A stretch of 64,000 nucleotides of DNA. Source: JAPLDA01 sp043787975 (GTDB lineage: Bacteria > Bacteroidota > Bacteroidia > AKYH767-A > 2013-40CM-41-45). Numbering within the stretch: position 1 is the stretch's first letter; every line of letters starts with the position of its first letter. Shown here piece after piece: positions 23,228 to 32,927 of this stretch. A program made the position numbers and the translations under genes. The notes beneath the pieces were generated by a model that had not been told where the DNA came from, made no database searches, and saw only the letters and a program-made list of their open reading frames with translations. Where the stretch lies: NCBI GenBank assembly GCA_043787975.1, contig JAYVUK010000017.1:123334-187333 (forward strand). Reading direction: 5' to 3'.

Positions 23228-25527
23228 CAGTGTGTGAAAAGTACTTTTGTTACACAGGTCGCTGAACCATCGTCATTGGTAGCATAGATGAGATAAACAC
23301 CGGTATGAGCGCGTTCACCTTTGAAATTATTTCCATTCCAGATCGCTTCACCGCCATTTGCTTTGGTATGGTACACCAACGCTCCGGACACATCTGTGAT
23401 TCTTACATCGGCATTGTTCACCAACCCGGAGATGGCAATCGGACCATTGTATTCATGTTTCACAGGATTCGGAAAAACCAGGTATCCATCGCATGTTTCA
23501 CCGCCGGCTGTTGCATCGCTGCGGTAAGAAACAATGCCTTTATCCGTTCCGAAAAAAACTTCACCGGTTCTGTCATTGATAGCAATGCCCGTAATGTTGT
23601 CTGAAAGCAAAGGCGAATTTGCTGCGGTGAAATGCTGAAGTTGTGTTGTCCCATCAGCAGACATGAGGAAAACTCCACCGCTCTCGGTACCACACCACTT
23701 ACGATTGGCGCCATCAATGCCAATAGCTGTCACCGTTTCTGTGGCAAGAAGATATTGAGTATGTCCTTCCTGTTCAATCAAAATTTGTTCTGCGCGGATG
23801 GTTGTATCATTCAGATTATCCAGGATTGAAGACGGAGAATAAAACACACCAATGCCTTGAGCAGTTCCAATCCACACTTGTCCTTCTTTATCTTCTGTAA
23901 TCGCTCTCACATCTCCACTTGGAAGATGATCCGAATGAATGATCCTGGTTCTCGCTGCTTCATCATCAAAGACGACAAGCGTTCCGTTGCCATAAAAATT
24001 AATCCACTTCCGATTGTACGAATCAATCAGAAGCTCTCCGGCAAACACTCCACCAAGGCCTGAAAATGAAAAGGCCTGCCACGTCCCATCAGATTTCAGA
24101 ACAGAAAGCGGATAGGTAACTGTCGAATTAACCACCCACACATTATTGTTTTTGTCAAAACGAACAGCACCGGTCTGGCAACTTCCCGGATTTCCGTTGG
24201 CTGTTTGAAGAGAACTGTTTGCTTCGTTATAATAATTTTTAACTGCACCGTTTTCCACTTCCAGTAAACCCGCACCTCTTGATCCTAAGAATACATGATT
24301 CGAATTTGCCGGATCAATTCCCAATCCCATAAAATCATACAGTGTATCAAGCCGAACCAACGGACTAATCAGGCTCGTTTGATCATAGGTCGTCCATTTG
24401 TTATTTACAAATGTTGAAAATCCATCCGATGAATAAATGTTATCCCATTTACGTCCGCGCATACTGTGACCGACCCATAATTGTTCATTCACCATTTGCA
24501 TATCCGAAGAATTTTTTGACCAAGGGCCGTCAGGCAAGATGTATTCTATTTGCGAAGCAGAATTAATACGGACCAACCCCTTGCCATAATCAGCAATCCA
24601 TATGTTTCCGGAAGCGTCAAGCGTTGCATCATAGATGTTGCAGTGATAGGTAGACCCGTCAACATTTCTTATTTGCTGTAACAAAGGGTCAAATACTTTT
24701 GCATTGTCCGTTCCGGCAACAATTAATTTATTGTCGTTAACACGCAGTCTTCTGATTTCATACAGACTGATTCCTGTATTACTCCAACTTGTATAATCAT
24801 AAGTCATCAGGTAATCATTGTTAACCGGGTCATCCACTTTCACATAAATTTTATTATTGAACGAAACAATCTGATCAAAAACAGCTCCGGCTGTTGGAGT
24901 TAAAATGTTCATCCATTCACTGTATAAATTAATAAACGGATCATTGATATTGACACGATAAATACCTGATGTGGTTGCGGCAAACAGATCGGAGCCATCA
25001 TAAGTAATCCCGGATACATTGATGTTCCCACCACCCGGACCAATGTAATACGTGTCCTTGATTTCCCTTCTTTCCAAATCAACCACTACAATTCCGAAAC
25101 TGCACGACAGGTATGCATACCTTCCGACAAAGATCACATCGTTGATTGTTTTTCCTCCCACAATGTTGGCTCTGCTGATGTCAGAAATATTCACGATCTC
25201 GTTTCCGTAAAGTAAATCAATGTTTGAATTTTCGTACCCGATAAACAGGACATCATACGTTGAAGAATAACGGATCACATTGTACCCGATATCTGACAAC
25301 CCGACAATTTTGGTGTAGATGGAAATTCCGTTATCACTTTTATTGTAAGAAAATAATCCATCTTTTGACGCACAAAAAACCCTGTTGCCTGCGTCCGTTA
25401 CATATTGGGCTTTTGCATAGGGAAGATGGGTTCGCCATTGACCAATCGCCAAATCCTGTGAATGAGTTTTCACACATGGAGCCAATATCAAAAGCGCAGC
25501 GGGAAGTATTTTTCGAATTTGCATCAT
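23227..25527 (-). CDS. porZ: PorZ-like protein: beta-propeller with type IX sorting domain
   Basis: This protein has 766 residues. A signal peptide ends near SQD, then GQWRTHLPYAKAQYVTDAGNRVFCASKDGLFSY begins a two-component-regulator-type beta-propeller. The C-terminus (about 690-766, LVFPNPVKHEYNGPIAI...GVYLIYATNDDG) is a type A T9SS sorting domain. PorZ is a cell-surface part of the type IX secretion attachment complex that delivers A-LPS. The opening sequence and the adjacent recO support the call. It is probably transcribed with recO. Confidence 0.85.
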   Translation of the reverse strand: MMQIRKILPAALLILAPCVKTHSQDLAIGQWRTHLPYAKAQYVTDAGNRVFCASKDGLFSYNKSDNGISIYTKIVGLSDIGYNVIRYSSTYDVLFIGYENSNIDLLYGNEIVNISDISRANIVGGKTINDVIFVGRYAYLSCSFGIVVVDLERREIKDTYYIGPGGGNINVSGITYDGSDLFAATTSGIYRVNINDPFINLYSEWMNILTPTAGAVFDQIVSFNNKIYVKVDDPVNNDYLMTYDYTSWSNTGISLYEIRRLRVNDNKLIVAGTDNAKVFDPLLQQIRNVDGSTYHCNIYDATLDASGNIWIADYGKGLVRINSASQIEYILPDGPWSKNSSDMQMVNEQLWVGHSMRGRKWDNIYSSDGFSTFVNNKWTTYDQTSLISPLVRLDTLYDFMGLGIDPANSNHVFLGSRGAGLLEVENGAVKNYYNEANSSLQTANGNPGSCQTGAVRFDKNNNVWVVNSTVTYPLSVLKSDGTWQAFSFSGLGGVFAGELLIDSYNRKWINFYGNGTLVVFDDEAARTRIIHSDHLPSGDVRAITEDKEGQVWIGTAQGIGVFYSPSSILDNLNDTTIRAEQILIEQEGHTQYLLATETVTAIGIDGANRKWCGTESGGVFLMSADGTTQLQHFTAANSPLLSDNITGIAINDRTGEVFFGTDKGIVSYRSDATAGGETCDGYLVFPNPVKHEYNGPIAISGLVNNADVRITDVSGALVYHTKANGGEAIWNGNNFKGERAHTGVYLIYATNDDGSATCVTKVLFTH

Positions 25528-25575
25528 TAAATTTTAAGCGTGTATGTTTTAACGAAACAGTATCTATTTTATTGC

Positions 25576-27759
25576 CTAAAGCCCGGTTGTCAAAACATCT
25601 TTTCTGTGAAACAATTCTTTCAGAACAATGAAGATACAAACAAGCAATGTGAAAACAGATATAATCCAGGCAATAATTAAATTTTTCATCTCAAACCTGT
25701 ATTCAATTACATGATTCCCTTCCGGCAAAAAAATTGTCATGAAGAGGTAGTCCGACACAACGTGGTCGACTTTCTTTCCATCTAAGAAAATATGCCATCC
25801 CGGAAAATCATGTTGCATCAACGTAAAAAGTTGTTGGTGCGAAGAAGATGTTCTGATCGTTATTTTTTCGGGATTGAATTGTTCAAACACAGCCTTGTCA
25901 GTAGAATCAAGTTTCAAATTCTGGTACGGGATTTTTGCACGATCTTTTTCAGAAAAGAAAAGATGGGATGAATCCATGTCCCACTTTTTAAAATCAGGTA
26001 CGGTATCATTGTAAAATGAGAAGCTATCAGAAAAAAAAGCAACATTATTATGTAAGAGCGGAAAAGAAAGCTGGTGCAACTGATCGAGTTTGAAATGCCC
26101 TTTCATTCGAAAACTATTGTAGCCGTCAAAATTCGGTTGCTTATACCAGATGCCTAAATTTCTCCACAACGGATACACCGGTTTCAGTGAATCGGAATAA
26201 TTAATTGCCGCACCATTTTCCGGAACAGGAAATCCATGACGGGGAAATACTTCCATCCTCCTGAACAAGGAAGCTGTTTTATCCTCGCTGATGACAGTCA
26301 TCGGGCTACTTAATTGTGTTGCAACGAGCAAATCAAGAATTACAACGAACACGATAAATCCGCTACTATTTTTTTTCCTTTTGAAAAAAATAAACCATGC
26401 TCCCGCCAAAAGAATGAGCATCCACAACGATTGCAATACAATGCTTTCATTAAACGAAAAGGTGATAACGGATTTTGTAAAGGCAGGAGAAAAAATTGCA
26501 GGCATTCTGACAGCTGTCTTGGTGCGGAAAATAAAAAACACAAGGATGAACACGCCGACAAAAAGCAACAACGCATTGCGAAATCTTTTTATCGCAACCG
26601 GTTCCCTCTCCAATAGATCCCTGAGTGAAAATGCCGTGACGATTAAAAAACAAATCAACGCAAACAACCTGAAAATGCTTGGAAAACGGAAAAGGTTCAT
26701 CAGCGGAACGAAATGATAAAGTGCCGCTCGTACAGGTGTATATTTCCCAAAGGCTGCGAGCAGAAAAAATAATCCGCAACCAAGAACTATTTTTTCAAAG
26801 GAAGTTTTTTTACGAAAGAAAGCAACAACGAAAATCAAGAGGCAAAAAATTCCGAAATACAGATTCGACATGGAAATGTCGGTATCAAAGAACTGGTCAT
26901 CTTTCGACGAAGACAAAGGCAACATCAAACTAATGAGTGATTGCGGAGAAAACGGGCAAACATTCACAAGTGAGAGCGGGAGTTTTTCACTTCTGTTAAT
27001 AAAATCTTTACTGATGTATTCAGAAAGCAACATTCCTGAAGACAGGATCAAGCTGAGAATAAAAAAAAGAATATTCGATGAGATGAATTTTTTAAACCCT
27101 GAAAAATCTTTCTTACTATATTTTAAAATGATCTGTGTAAAAAAAATGATCAGTAACGAATAAGACAGAATGATCGTGAATGCCGGGTAACCTCCTGTGA
27201 TGAGCATATAAAAGGCAAGTGCGCATCGGATCGCATCGTTGTAATTCGGGCGCTCGGTAATTTTTGTGTAATACAAAATCACGAATGGAATCCAGGTACC
27301 ACTTACAATGTAGGTGAGATGCTGCGCATTCCCTACAAAGAATCCTGAAAGCATATAGGAACATGCAATGATGAATGCTGCCTGTGCATGTTTTACAAAA
27401 TGATTGATGAGCAGGAACATTCCGGTTCCGGCAAGAACAATGTGAAACACAAAATCGAACTGGTTGGCATACAAATCATACCCGTGAAAAAAACTGATCA
27501 GCCATATAACAGGATACCACACACCACTTTGCGGATCGGCAAGACTTGCATAACCCCAGGATTCATAAGGATTCCAAAAGGGAACAATCTTGTTGTTTAA
27601 ACATTCACTCACAAAATAACGCCATGGAAAATACTGATCAAGCATGTCCCACTTTAAGGTGTCATTGAAAAAAGCAACCTGCCAATAACCCGCAAGAGCA
27701 ACAGCAATGATGAAGAAGTAATATTTATTTTTTGAAAATTTTTTTTTCAAAGAAACCAT
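25576..27759 (-). CDS. YfhO family membrane protein
   Basis: This 727-residue integral membrane protein has about 12 helices, then a C-terminal soluble part. It shows WDMLDQYFPWRYFVSECLNNKIVPFWNPYESWGY and PQSGVWYPVIWL near the N-terminus, the loop conserved in YfhO. The C-terminal part has the marks QHDFPGWHIFLDGKKV and LFMTIFLPEGNHVIEYRFE. YfhO proteins are GT-C-like and take part in glycosylation of surface polymers in some Gram-positives. The substrate here is unknown. It lies 49 bp upstream of the porZ-like gene on the same strand. Confidence 0.86.
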   Translation of the reverse strand: MVSLKKKFSKNKYYFFIIAVALAGYWQVAFFNDTLKWDMLDQYFPWRYFVSECLNNKIVPFWNPYESWGYASLADPQSGVWYPVIWLISFFHGYDLYANQFDFVFHIVLAGTGMFLLINHFVKHAQAAFIIACSYMLSGFFVGNAQHLTYIVSGTWIPFVILYYTKITERPNYNDAIRCALAFYMLITGGYPAFTIILSYSLLIIFFTQIILKYSKKDFSGFKKFISSNILFFILSLILSSGMLLSEYISKDFINRSEKLPLSLVNVCPFSPQSLISLMLPLSSSKDDQFFDTDISMSNLYFGIFCLLIFVVAFFRKKTSFEKIVLGCGLFFLLAAFGKYTPVRAALYHFVPLMNLFRFPSIFRLFALICFLIVTAFSLRDLLEREPVAIKRFRNALLLFVGVFILVFFIFRTKTAVRMPAIFSPAFTKSVITFSFNESIVLQSLWMLILLAGAWFIFFKRKKNSSGFIVFVVILDLLVATQLSSPMTVISEDKTASLFRRMEVFPRHGFPVPENGAAINYSDSLKPVYPLWRNLGIWYKQPNFDGYNSFRMKGHFKLDQLHQLSFPLLHNNVAFFSDSFSFYNDTVPDFKKWDMDSSHLFFSEKDRAKIPYQNLKLDSTDKAVFEQFNPEKITIRTSSSHQQLFTLMQHDFPGWHIFLDGKKVDHVVSDYLFMTIFLPEGNHVIEYRFEMKNLIIAWIISVFTLLVCIFIVLKELFHRKDVLTTGL

Positions 27760-27911
27760 TCAGCTGATTTACTATGTATGATTTTTAAAAATGGAGAGGC
27801 TTCATCCTGATCAATGGGCTAAATTCTCATGAATCACTTTGGTTTCAAAGGTAAATATTTAAAGGAAAGACACCTGTTGAAGACAGATGTTATGCTTCGA
27901 TAAAATTCTTT

Positions 27912-27919
27912 TACTTTTG
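27912..27919 (+). promoter_or_regulatory. -7 element upstream of the threonine dehydrogenase gene
   Basis: TACTTTTG matches the Bacteroidota TAnnTTTG -7 element 21 bp before the ATG. No clear TTTG is found at the expected -33 position. Confidence 0.5.
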
Positions 27920-27939
27920 TTTGCGCTTAATAGATTGAT

Positions 27940-28890
27940 ATGAACGACACCATTCTTGTTATCGGAGCCAACGGACAAATTGGTTCTGAATTGGTTGAAG
28001 AACTCCGCAGAATTTACGGAGATAAAAATGTAATTGCTACCGATATTAAACCAGCTTCTTCGGAGATGCTTCACAACGGACCGTTTGAACAAATCGATGT
28101 CCTTGACTTTCCGAAAGTGAATGACATCATCAATAAATACAATGTGAAGCAGGTCTATTTGCTGGCGGCATTGTTATCAGCAACTGCAGAACAAAAAGTA
28201 AAATCTGCCTGGAAACTGAACATGGAAGGATTGCTTGGTTTGCTCGACATCGCACGCGAACAAAAGCTGAAACTTTTTTGGCCCAGCTCCATTGCCGTTT
28301 TCGGCCCGACTACTCCAAAGCAAAACACGCCGCAACATACCATCACGGAGCCAAGTACAGTGTATGGTATCAGCAAATTGTCCGGAGAGCGTTGGTGTGA
28401 ATATTATTTTCAAAAATACGGAGTGGATGTTCGTAGCCTTCGCTATCCCGGATTGATCGGTTATAAAACAGAACCCGGCGGAGGCACTACCGATTATGCT
28501 GTTCACATTTTTCATGAAGCATTGAAAACAAAAAAGTATGAATGTTTTCTTTCGGAAAATACGTCTCTCCCGATGATGTACATGCACGATGCATTAAAGG
28601 CTACCATTGGTTTAATGAATGCTGATGCTGATAAAATAAAAATACGATCCAGTTACAATGTTGCTTCCATGAGTTTTACTCCTGCAGAACTTGCAACAGA
28701 AATAAAAAAACACATTCCTGATTTTAAAATTTCCTACAAACCTGATGTTCGCCAGCAATACGCTGACAGCTGGCCACAGAGTATTGATGATTCAGTAGCA
28801 AGAAAAGACTGGGGCTGGAAACATGACTTCGATTTAAAGAAGATGACAGAAGATATGCTGCATCACATTCAGCAGGTGGTGGAGCATTGA
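27940..28890 (+). CDS. tdh: L-threonine 3-dehydrogenase, SDR type
   Basis: This 316-residue extended-SDR enzyme has the Rossmann motif VIGANGQIGSEL, active-site Tyr in TVYGISKLSGE, and WPSSIAVFGP. The end PQSIDDSVARKDWGWKHDFDLKKMTEDML is the hallmark of the epimerase-like threonine dehydrogenases first described in cold-adapted Flavobacterium. It oxidises threonine to 2-amino-3-oxobutyrate. UDP-sugar epimerase is less likely because of this C-terminus. Confidence 0.9.
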   Translation: MNDTILVIGANGQIGSELVEELRRIYGDKNVIATDIKPASSEMLHNGPFEQIDVLDFPKVNDIINKYNVKQVYLLAALLSATAEQKVKSAWKLNMEGLLGLLDIAREQKLKLFWPSSIAVFGPTTPKQNTPQHTITEPSTVYGISKLSGERWCEYYFQKYGVDVRSLRYPGLIGYKTEPGGGTTDYAVHIFHEALKTKKYECFLSENTSLPMMYMHDALKATIGLMNADADKIKIRSSYNVASMSFTPAELATEIKKHIPDFKISYKPDVRQQYADSWPQSIDDSVARKDWGWKHDFDLKKMTEDMLHHIQQVVEH

Positions 28891-28914
28891 TTTATTCCCT
28901 GGCAGCCTGTATTA

Positions 28915-28945
28915 TTGGGGGTTTCCGAAGATTTTTTTACATTTG
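28915..28945 (+). promoter_or_regulatory. promoter of the GH18 lipoprotein gene
   Basis: TTGG (28915-28918) and TACATTTG (28938-28945) are separated by 19 bp, matching the TTTG/TAnnTTTG pattern with one mismatch in the -33 box. The coding start is 79 bp further on. Confidence 0.55.
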
Positions 28946-29023
28946 AATCAACAACCTGCTCTTGAATTTTGTTTTCAGGAACAGATATTTGAACGCAAAA
29001 AAATTCTACCAAAAAAAACTGTC

Positions 29024-30163
29024 ATGAAAAAATTGAAAACTTCCCTTGCTCTTACGCTAGTCATGACTGCCATCGTAATCGGCAGTTGCAACCCTGAAAA
29101 AGATAGTCCGACTCCAAGCCAGGTTCAGCAGGACTTACAACGAAATCCAACAGACATCACAAGTACGTCTGCAATTTCTGTTTACGGAATCTGGCATAGC
29201 GGAAGCGATTACTGCACCTGGGGATCGGTGAGAAACATGGCTGACTTTGACACGAAGAATCATTGGATCATCGACCGCGGAAACGGAAGTCCTTCAGTGA
29301 ATCTTGTTGTGCTGAGTTTTGTGAATCCATTAAAACTTCTCAATAGAACAACCGATTCACAAACACTCTCCGGAATTCCAAGAGGGATGACGACAGATGT
29401 TATCAATTATTTCAAGAGTCATGGCATTCGCGTCATGTTTTCCATTGGAGGAATTACGTATACTAATTTCTGGAACCAGGCGCTCGCTGCGAATGCAACA
29501 CAGTTGGGTTTGAATGCTGCCCATGTAGCAGATAGTCTTGGAGTCGGGATGGAAATCGATTATGAACAAAGCAATAGTCCGAACCTCGTTGGCTTGCAGG
29601 CATTCATTGATGCGTATCGCTCACAAATTCCGTACGATGCAACCGGAAACAACCATGCAGCACGATTGACTATTGACCTTGCAGCAGGAGACCGATGGTT
29701 AATTGGCCTTTGCCAAAAGGCAACGGCTTTATGGCTTACGACTTCCAATCCTGTATTGGATTATGCAAATGCAATGGTACCATCAAAGCAACCAAGCCTT
29801 TCATCTGCAAAAGCTAACTGGCAGGAACACATTGATGGTAAACCACAATACAATCCGGCAATTCCTCCTTTAGCTCCGGCAAAATTTACAGGATCTCTTT
29901 GGTTGGTCGGCAACCATGCAATTGCTGAATGCAATAACTTCAACAACTCGCTTCAAAAGACTACGGGAACTTACGTTCAAACGGTTGCACCTCATGGAGC
30001 CGGAACAACATCGGGTATGCTCGGCTATATGTTTTGGGCTGCGGAGTGTGAAGGTACCCGAACAGTATGTACGACTCCTCCTTATACTTGTGAAAACGGT
30101 ATCGGAGGCGGAGCTACATTTTATACTATTCCAATTCCGATGACGGCTCTTCGGCTGCAATAA
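29024..30163 (+). CDS. GH18 (chitinase-like) lipoprotein
   Basis: This 379-residue lipoprotein has lipobox VIGSC with C22. The GH18 barrel shows SVYGIWHSG, LVVLSFVNP, IRVMFSIGG (the SxGG strand) and GMEIDYEQ. The catalytic motif DxxDxDxE is changed to VGMEIDYE, keeping D179 and acid/base E181 but losing the first two Asp. That makes activity on chitin uncertain. An endo-beta-N-acetylglucosaminidase or binding role is possible. ATG 29024 is preferred over an upstream TTG because it begins the signal peptide. Confidence 0.8.
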   Translation: MKKLKTSLALTLVMTAIVIGSCNPEKDSPTPSQVQQDLQRNPTDITSTSAISVYGIWHSGSDYCTWGSVRNMADFDTKNHWIIDRGNGSPSVNLVVLSFVNPLKLLNRTTDSQTLSGIPRGMTTDVINYFKSHGIRVMFSIGGITYTNFWNQALAANATQLGLNAAHVADSLGVGMEIDYEQSNSPNLVGLQAFIDAYRSQIPYDATGNNHAARLTIDLAAGDRWLIGLCQKATALWLTTSNPVLDYANAMVPSKQPSLSSAKANWQEHIDGKPQYNPAIPPLAPAKFTGSLWLVGNHAIAECNNFNNSLQKTTGTYVQTVAPHGAGTTSGMLGYMFWAAECEGTRTVCTTPPYTCENGIGGGATFYTIPIPMTALRLQ

Positions 30164-30262
30164 AGAACAACAATTTAGTATAGTTGGTTTATCAGGAAAT
30201 TTATTTGCTGTGTTTAATCATTGCTATGGCAAAAATTTTTCCCGTATTTTCGCCTTCACATT

Positions 30263-31738
30263 ATGCAACAAAATCTTTTTATCACCAATTCTCTTTCGAG
30301 ACAGAAAGAAAAATTTGAACCGCTACATCCGCCTCATGTAGGTATGTATGTATGTGGCCCAACTGTGTACGGATATCCGCATCTCGGTCATGCTCGACCG
30401 TACATTACGTTTGATGTGGCCTGCCGTTACCTCACGCACATCGGATACAAAGTTCGGTACGTGCGCAACATTACCGATGTCGGGCATTTGGAAAATGATG
30501 CTGATGAAGGCGAAGATAAGATCGCCAAGAAAGCGCGTCTTGAACAACTCGAGCCGATGGAAGTGGTGGAGTTGTACACGGAGAGTTTTCACGAAGCGAT
30601 GCGCATGCTGAACAATAAAAATGTAAGCATTGAGCCGCGTGCTTCCGGCCACATCATTGAACAGATCAGCATGATTGAAAAAATCATTGCTAACGGATTT
30701 GCCTATGTCAGCAACGGTTCCGTTTATTTTGACGTGATCAACTACAGCAAGAAAAATGATTATGGAAAATTAAGCGGACGAATTATTGAGGACCTGATTG
30801 CAGGAGCCGGAAACGAACGAAGAGAACTGGAAGGACAGGATGAAAAAAGAAATCCTGCTGACTTTGCACTTTGGAAAAATGCTTCGGCTGAGCATATTAT
30901 GCGCTGGAAGTCACCGTGGGGAGAAGGTTTCCCGGGATGGCACATTGAGTGTTCCGCGATGAGTACAAAATATCTCGGAGAAACTTTTGACATTCATGGT
31001 GGAGGAATGGATTTACTTTTTCCGCATCATGAAAGTGAAATTGCCCAATCAAAAGGCGCATGTGGAAACCCTCCCGTGAAGTATTGGATGCATAACAACA
31101 TGATTACCATCAACGGGCAGAAGATGGGAAAGAGTCTGGGTAACTTCATCAACCTCGAACAATTTTTTTCGGGGAATCACAAGTTGCTGGAGAAAGCTTA
31201 TTCCCCGATGACCGTTCGTTTCTTTATTCTGCAAGCTCATTACAGAAGTACGCTTGATTTCAGTAACGATGGATTGAAAGCAGCGGAGAAAGGATTTGCG
31301 AAATTGATGGCTGCCAATGAAACGCTTCAAAAAATACAAGCGTCTGACAAATCAACTTCCGATATTAAAAAATTGCGTCAGGGTTGCTACGATGCGATGA
31401 ATGATGATTTGAATACAGCCATTGCGATTGCCAATTTGTTTGAAGCTGTTCGTATCATCAATTCTGTGAATGCCGGAACTGAAACGATTTCATCCGAAGA
31501 TTTAGAAATTTTAAAAACAACTTTCAATGTTTTTGTTTTTGAGATTCTCGGACTGAAAGAGGAAACTATTTCAAACAATGATGATGTAGATGGATTGATC
31601 CAATTTATTCTTCGTCTTCGCAACGATGCGAAAGCAAGAAAAGATTTTGCAACCTCCGACAAGATTCGTGATGAACTGAATGGGCTCGGCTTTGAAATCA
31701 AAGATGGGAAAGATGGAAGTACATGGAACAAGAACTGA
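30263..31738 (+). CDS. cysS: cysteinyl-tRNA synthetase
   Basis: This class I enzyme (491 residues) starts at ATG 30263. It has the zinc-site start MYVCGPTVYGYPHLGHARP (HLGH is the HIGH motif), the GWHIECSAMS...HGGGMDLLFPHHESEIAQS zinc/active-site region, and KMGKSLGNF as the KMSKS loop. The C-terminal helical domain (NDAKARKDFATSDKIRDEL) is complete. It is a single gene between the GH18 and M28 genes. Confidence 0.97.
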   Translation: MQQNLFITNSLSRQKEKFEPLHPPHVGMYVCGPTVYGYPHLGHARPYITFDVACRYLTHIGYKVRYVRNITDVGHLENDADEGEDKIAKKARLEQLEPMEVVELYTESFHEAMRMLNNKNVSIEPRASGHIIEQISMIEKIIANGFAYVSNGSVYFDVINYSKKNDYGKLSGRIIEDLIAGAGNERRELEGQDEKRNPADFALWKNASAEHIMRWKSPWGEGFPGWHIECSAMSTKYLGETFDIHGGGMDLLFPHHESEIAQSKGACGNPPVKYWMHNNMITINGQKMGKSLGNFINLEQFFSGNHKLLEKAYSPMTVRFFILQAHYRSTLDFSNDGLKAAEKGFAKLMAANETLQKIQASDKSTSDIKKLRQGCYDAMNDDLNTAIAIANLFEAVRIINSVNAGTETISSEDLEILKTTFNVFVFEILGLKEETISNNDDVDGLIQFILRLRNDAKARKDFATSDKIRDELNGLGFEIKDGKDGSTWNKN

Positions 31739-31741
31739 TAA

Positions 31742-31774
31742 GCCTCACCCAACCCTCTCCAAAAGAGAGGGCTT
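31742..31774. repeat. palindromic repeat of the family inserted in aspS, reverse orientation
   Basis: GCCTCACCCAACCCTCTCC is followed by AAAAGAGAGGG; the stem is CCCTCTC/GAGAGGG (31753-31759 and 31765-31771). It matches the reverse complement of the element at 50671-50710 inside aspS. It lies just after the cysS stop. Confidence 0.75.
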
Positions 31775-31816
31775 TGCGCTCCTTAATTTGATGCACGAAA
31801 GAAAAACTAACATTTG

Positions 31817-32809
31817 ATGAAAAGAGTCTCCGGATTAATCTTTTTTTCCTTTTTACTTCTTACCCTTTTTTCTTCCTGCAATCAAAATCAAAAGAAGGCG
31901 GAAACTGTAAACAGTAAACCGGAAACAGATGTCGTAATCATTCCCCAATTCAATTCCGATTCAGCTTACGATTTCGTAAAAGTGCAGTGTGATTTCGGTC
32001 CTCGTGTGCCGAATACAAAATCGCATGATGCCTGTGCAAATTATTTAGCCGACAAACTCAGACTATACACTGCGAAGGTGATTGTTCAAAAAGGAGTTGT
32101 CAAAACGTTTGACAACACCAAACTCAACATTCAAAACATCATTGCATCGTTCAATCCGGAAAATAAAAATCGCATACTTCTTTTCGCACATTGGGATACA
32201 CGTCCGTGGGCAGACCAGGATTCTGTAAATCCGAACAAACCTTTTCTTGCTGCAGATGATGCCGGAAGCGGCGTAGCTGTGTTGCTGGAAATTTCGCGGC
32301 AACTTTCTATTTCCAAATCATCGGCTGGAGTTGACATTGCTTTTTTTGATGCGGAAGATTGGGGCGCAAAAAATAGTACTCCCGAGAACGAAGATTCGTA
32401 TGCACTCGGCACACAGTATTGGGCGAAGAAACCTCACGTGGCAAATTACACCGCGAACTTCGGAGTATTGCTCGACATGGTTGGTGCACACAATGCGAAG
32501 TTCATGATGGAAGGATTTTCTTTACGCTACGCTTCGGACATCGTGAAGAAAATCTGGGATGCAGGAAATCACTCCGGCTTTTCAGATTATTTTATTTATA
32601 AAGATGGTGGATTTATTACGGATGATCATTTGTATGTAAACCAAATCATCAATATTCCTTCTGTTGACATCATCAACACAACACCGGATGGCCGCTTTGC
32701 TTCACATTGGCATACACACCAGGATAACATGGATGTGATTGATAGAAATACCTTACATGCTGTCGGGCAAACGTTGTTGCAGATTATCTTTCAGGAAAAC
32801 GGAAGCTGA
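31817..32809 (+). CDS. M28 family metallopeptidase lipoprotein (glutaminyl cyclase-like)
   Basis: This 330-residue lipoprotein has lipobox LFSSC. The M28/glutaminyl-cyclase zinc fold shows FAHWDTRPWA, AADDAGSG, FDAEDWG, LLDMVG and ASHWHTHQDNMD, which supply the His, Asp and Glu ligands. Bacteroidota glutaminyl cyclases make N-terminal pyroglutamate on exported proteins and belong to this family. Aminopeptidase activity is the alternative. ATG 31817 is chosen over the TTG just before it. It is convergent with asnS. Confidence 0.87.
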   Translation: MKRVSGLIFFSFLLLTLFSSCNQNQKKAETVNSKPETDVVIIPQFNSDSAYDFVKVQCDFGPRVPNTKSHDACANYLADKLRLYTAKVIVQKGVVKTFDNTKLNIQNIIASFNPENKNRILLFAHWDTRPWADQDSVNPNKPFLAADDAGSGVAVLLEISRQLSISKSSAGVDIAFFDAEDWGAKNSTPENEDSYALGTQYWAKKPHVANYTANFGVLLDMVGAHNAKFMMEGFSLRYASDIVKKIWDAGNHSGFSDYFIYKDGGFITDDHLYVNQIINIPSVDIINTTPDGRFASHWHTHQDNMDVIDRNTLHAVGQTLLQIIFQENGS

Positions 32810-32845
32810 CTTTTTTGAATCCTTTTTGTGTAGAGAATTGGTTCA

Positions 32846-32916
32846 GATCCCGATATGCTTCGCTATCGGGATCAGTTCGACTAACAAATTTTTCTGCACT
32901 ACGTTTGAAAAATTTG
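32846..32916. terminator. two perfect hairpins between convergent M28 peptidase and asnS
   Basis: GATCCCGATA (32846-32855) pairs with TATCGGGATC (32864-32873). A second hairpin pairs CAAATTTTTC (32885-32894) with GAAAAATTTG (32907-32916). Neither has a long T-run after the stem. The first contains the CCCGAT...ATCGGG words of the repeat found elsewhere. Termination for both genes is plausible by position. Confidence 0.5.
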
Positions 32917-32927
32917 AGTCTCACTGA

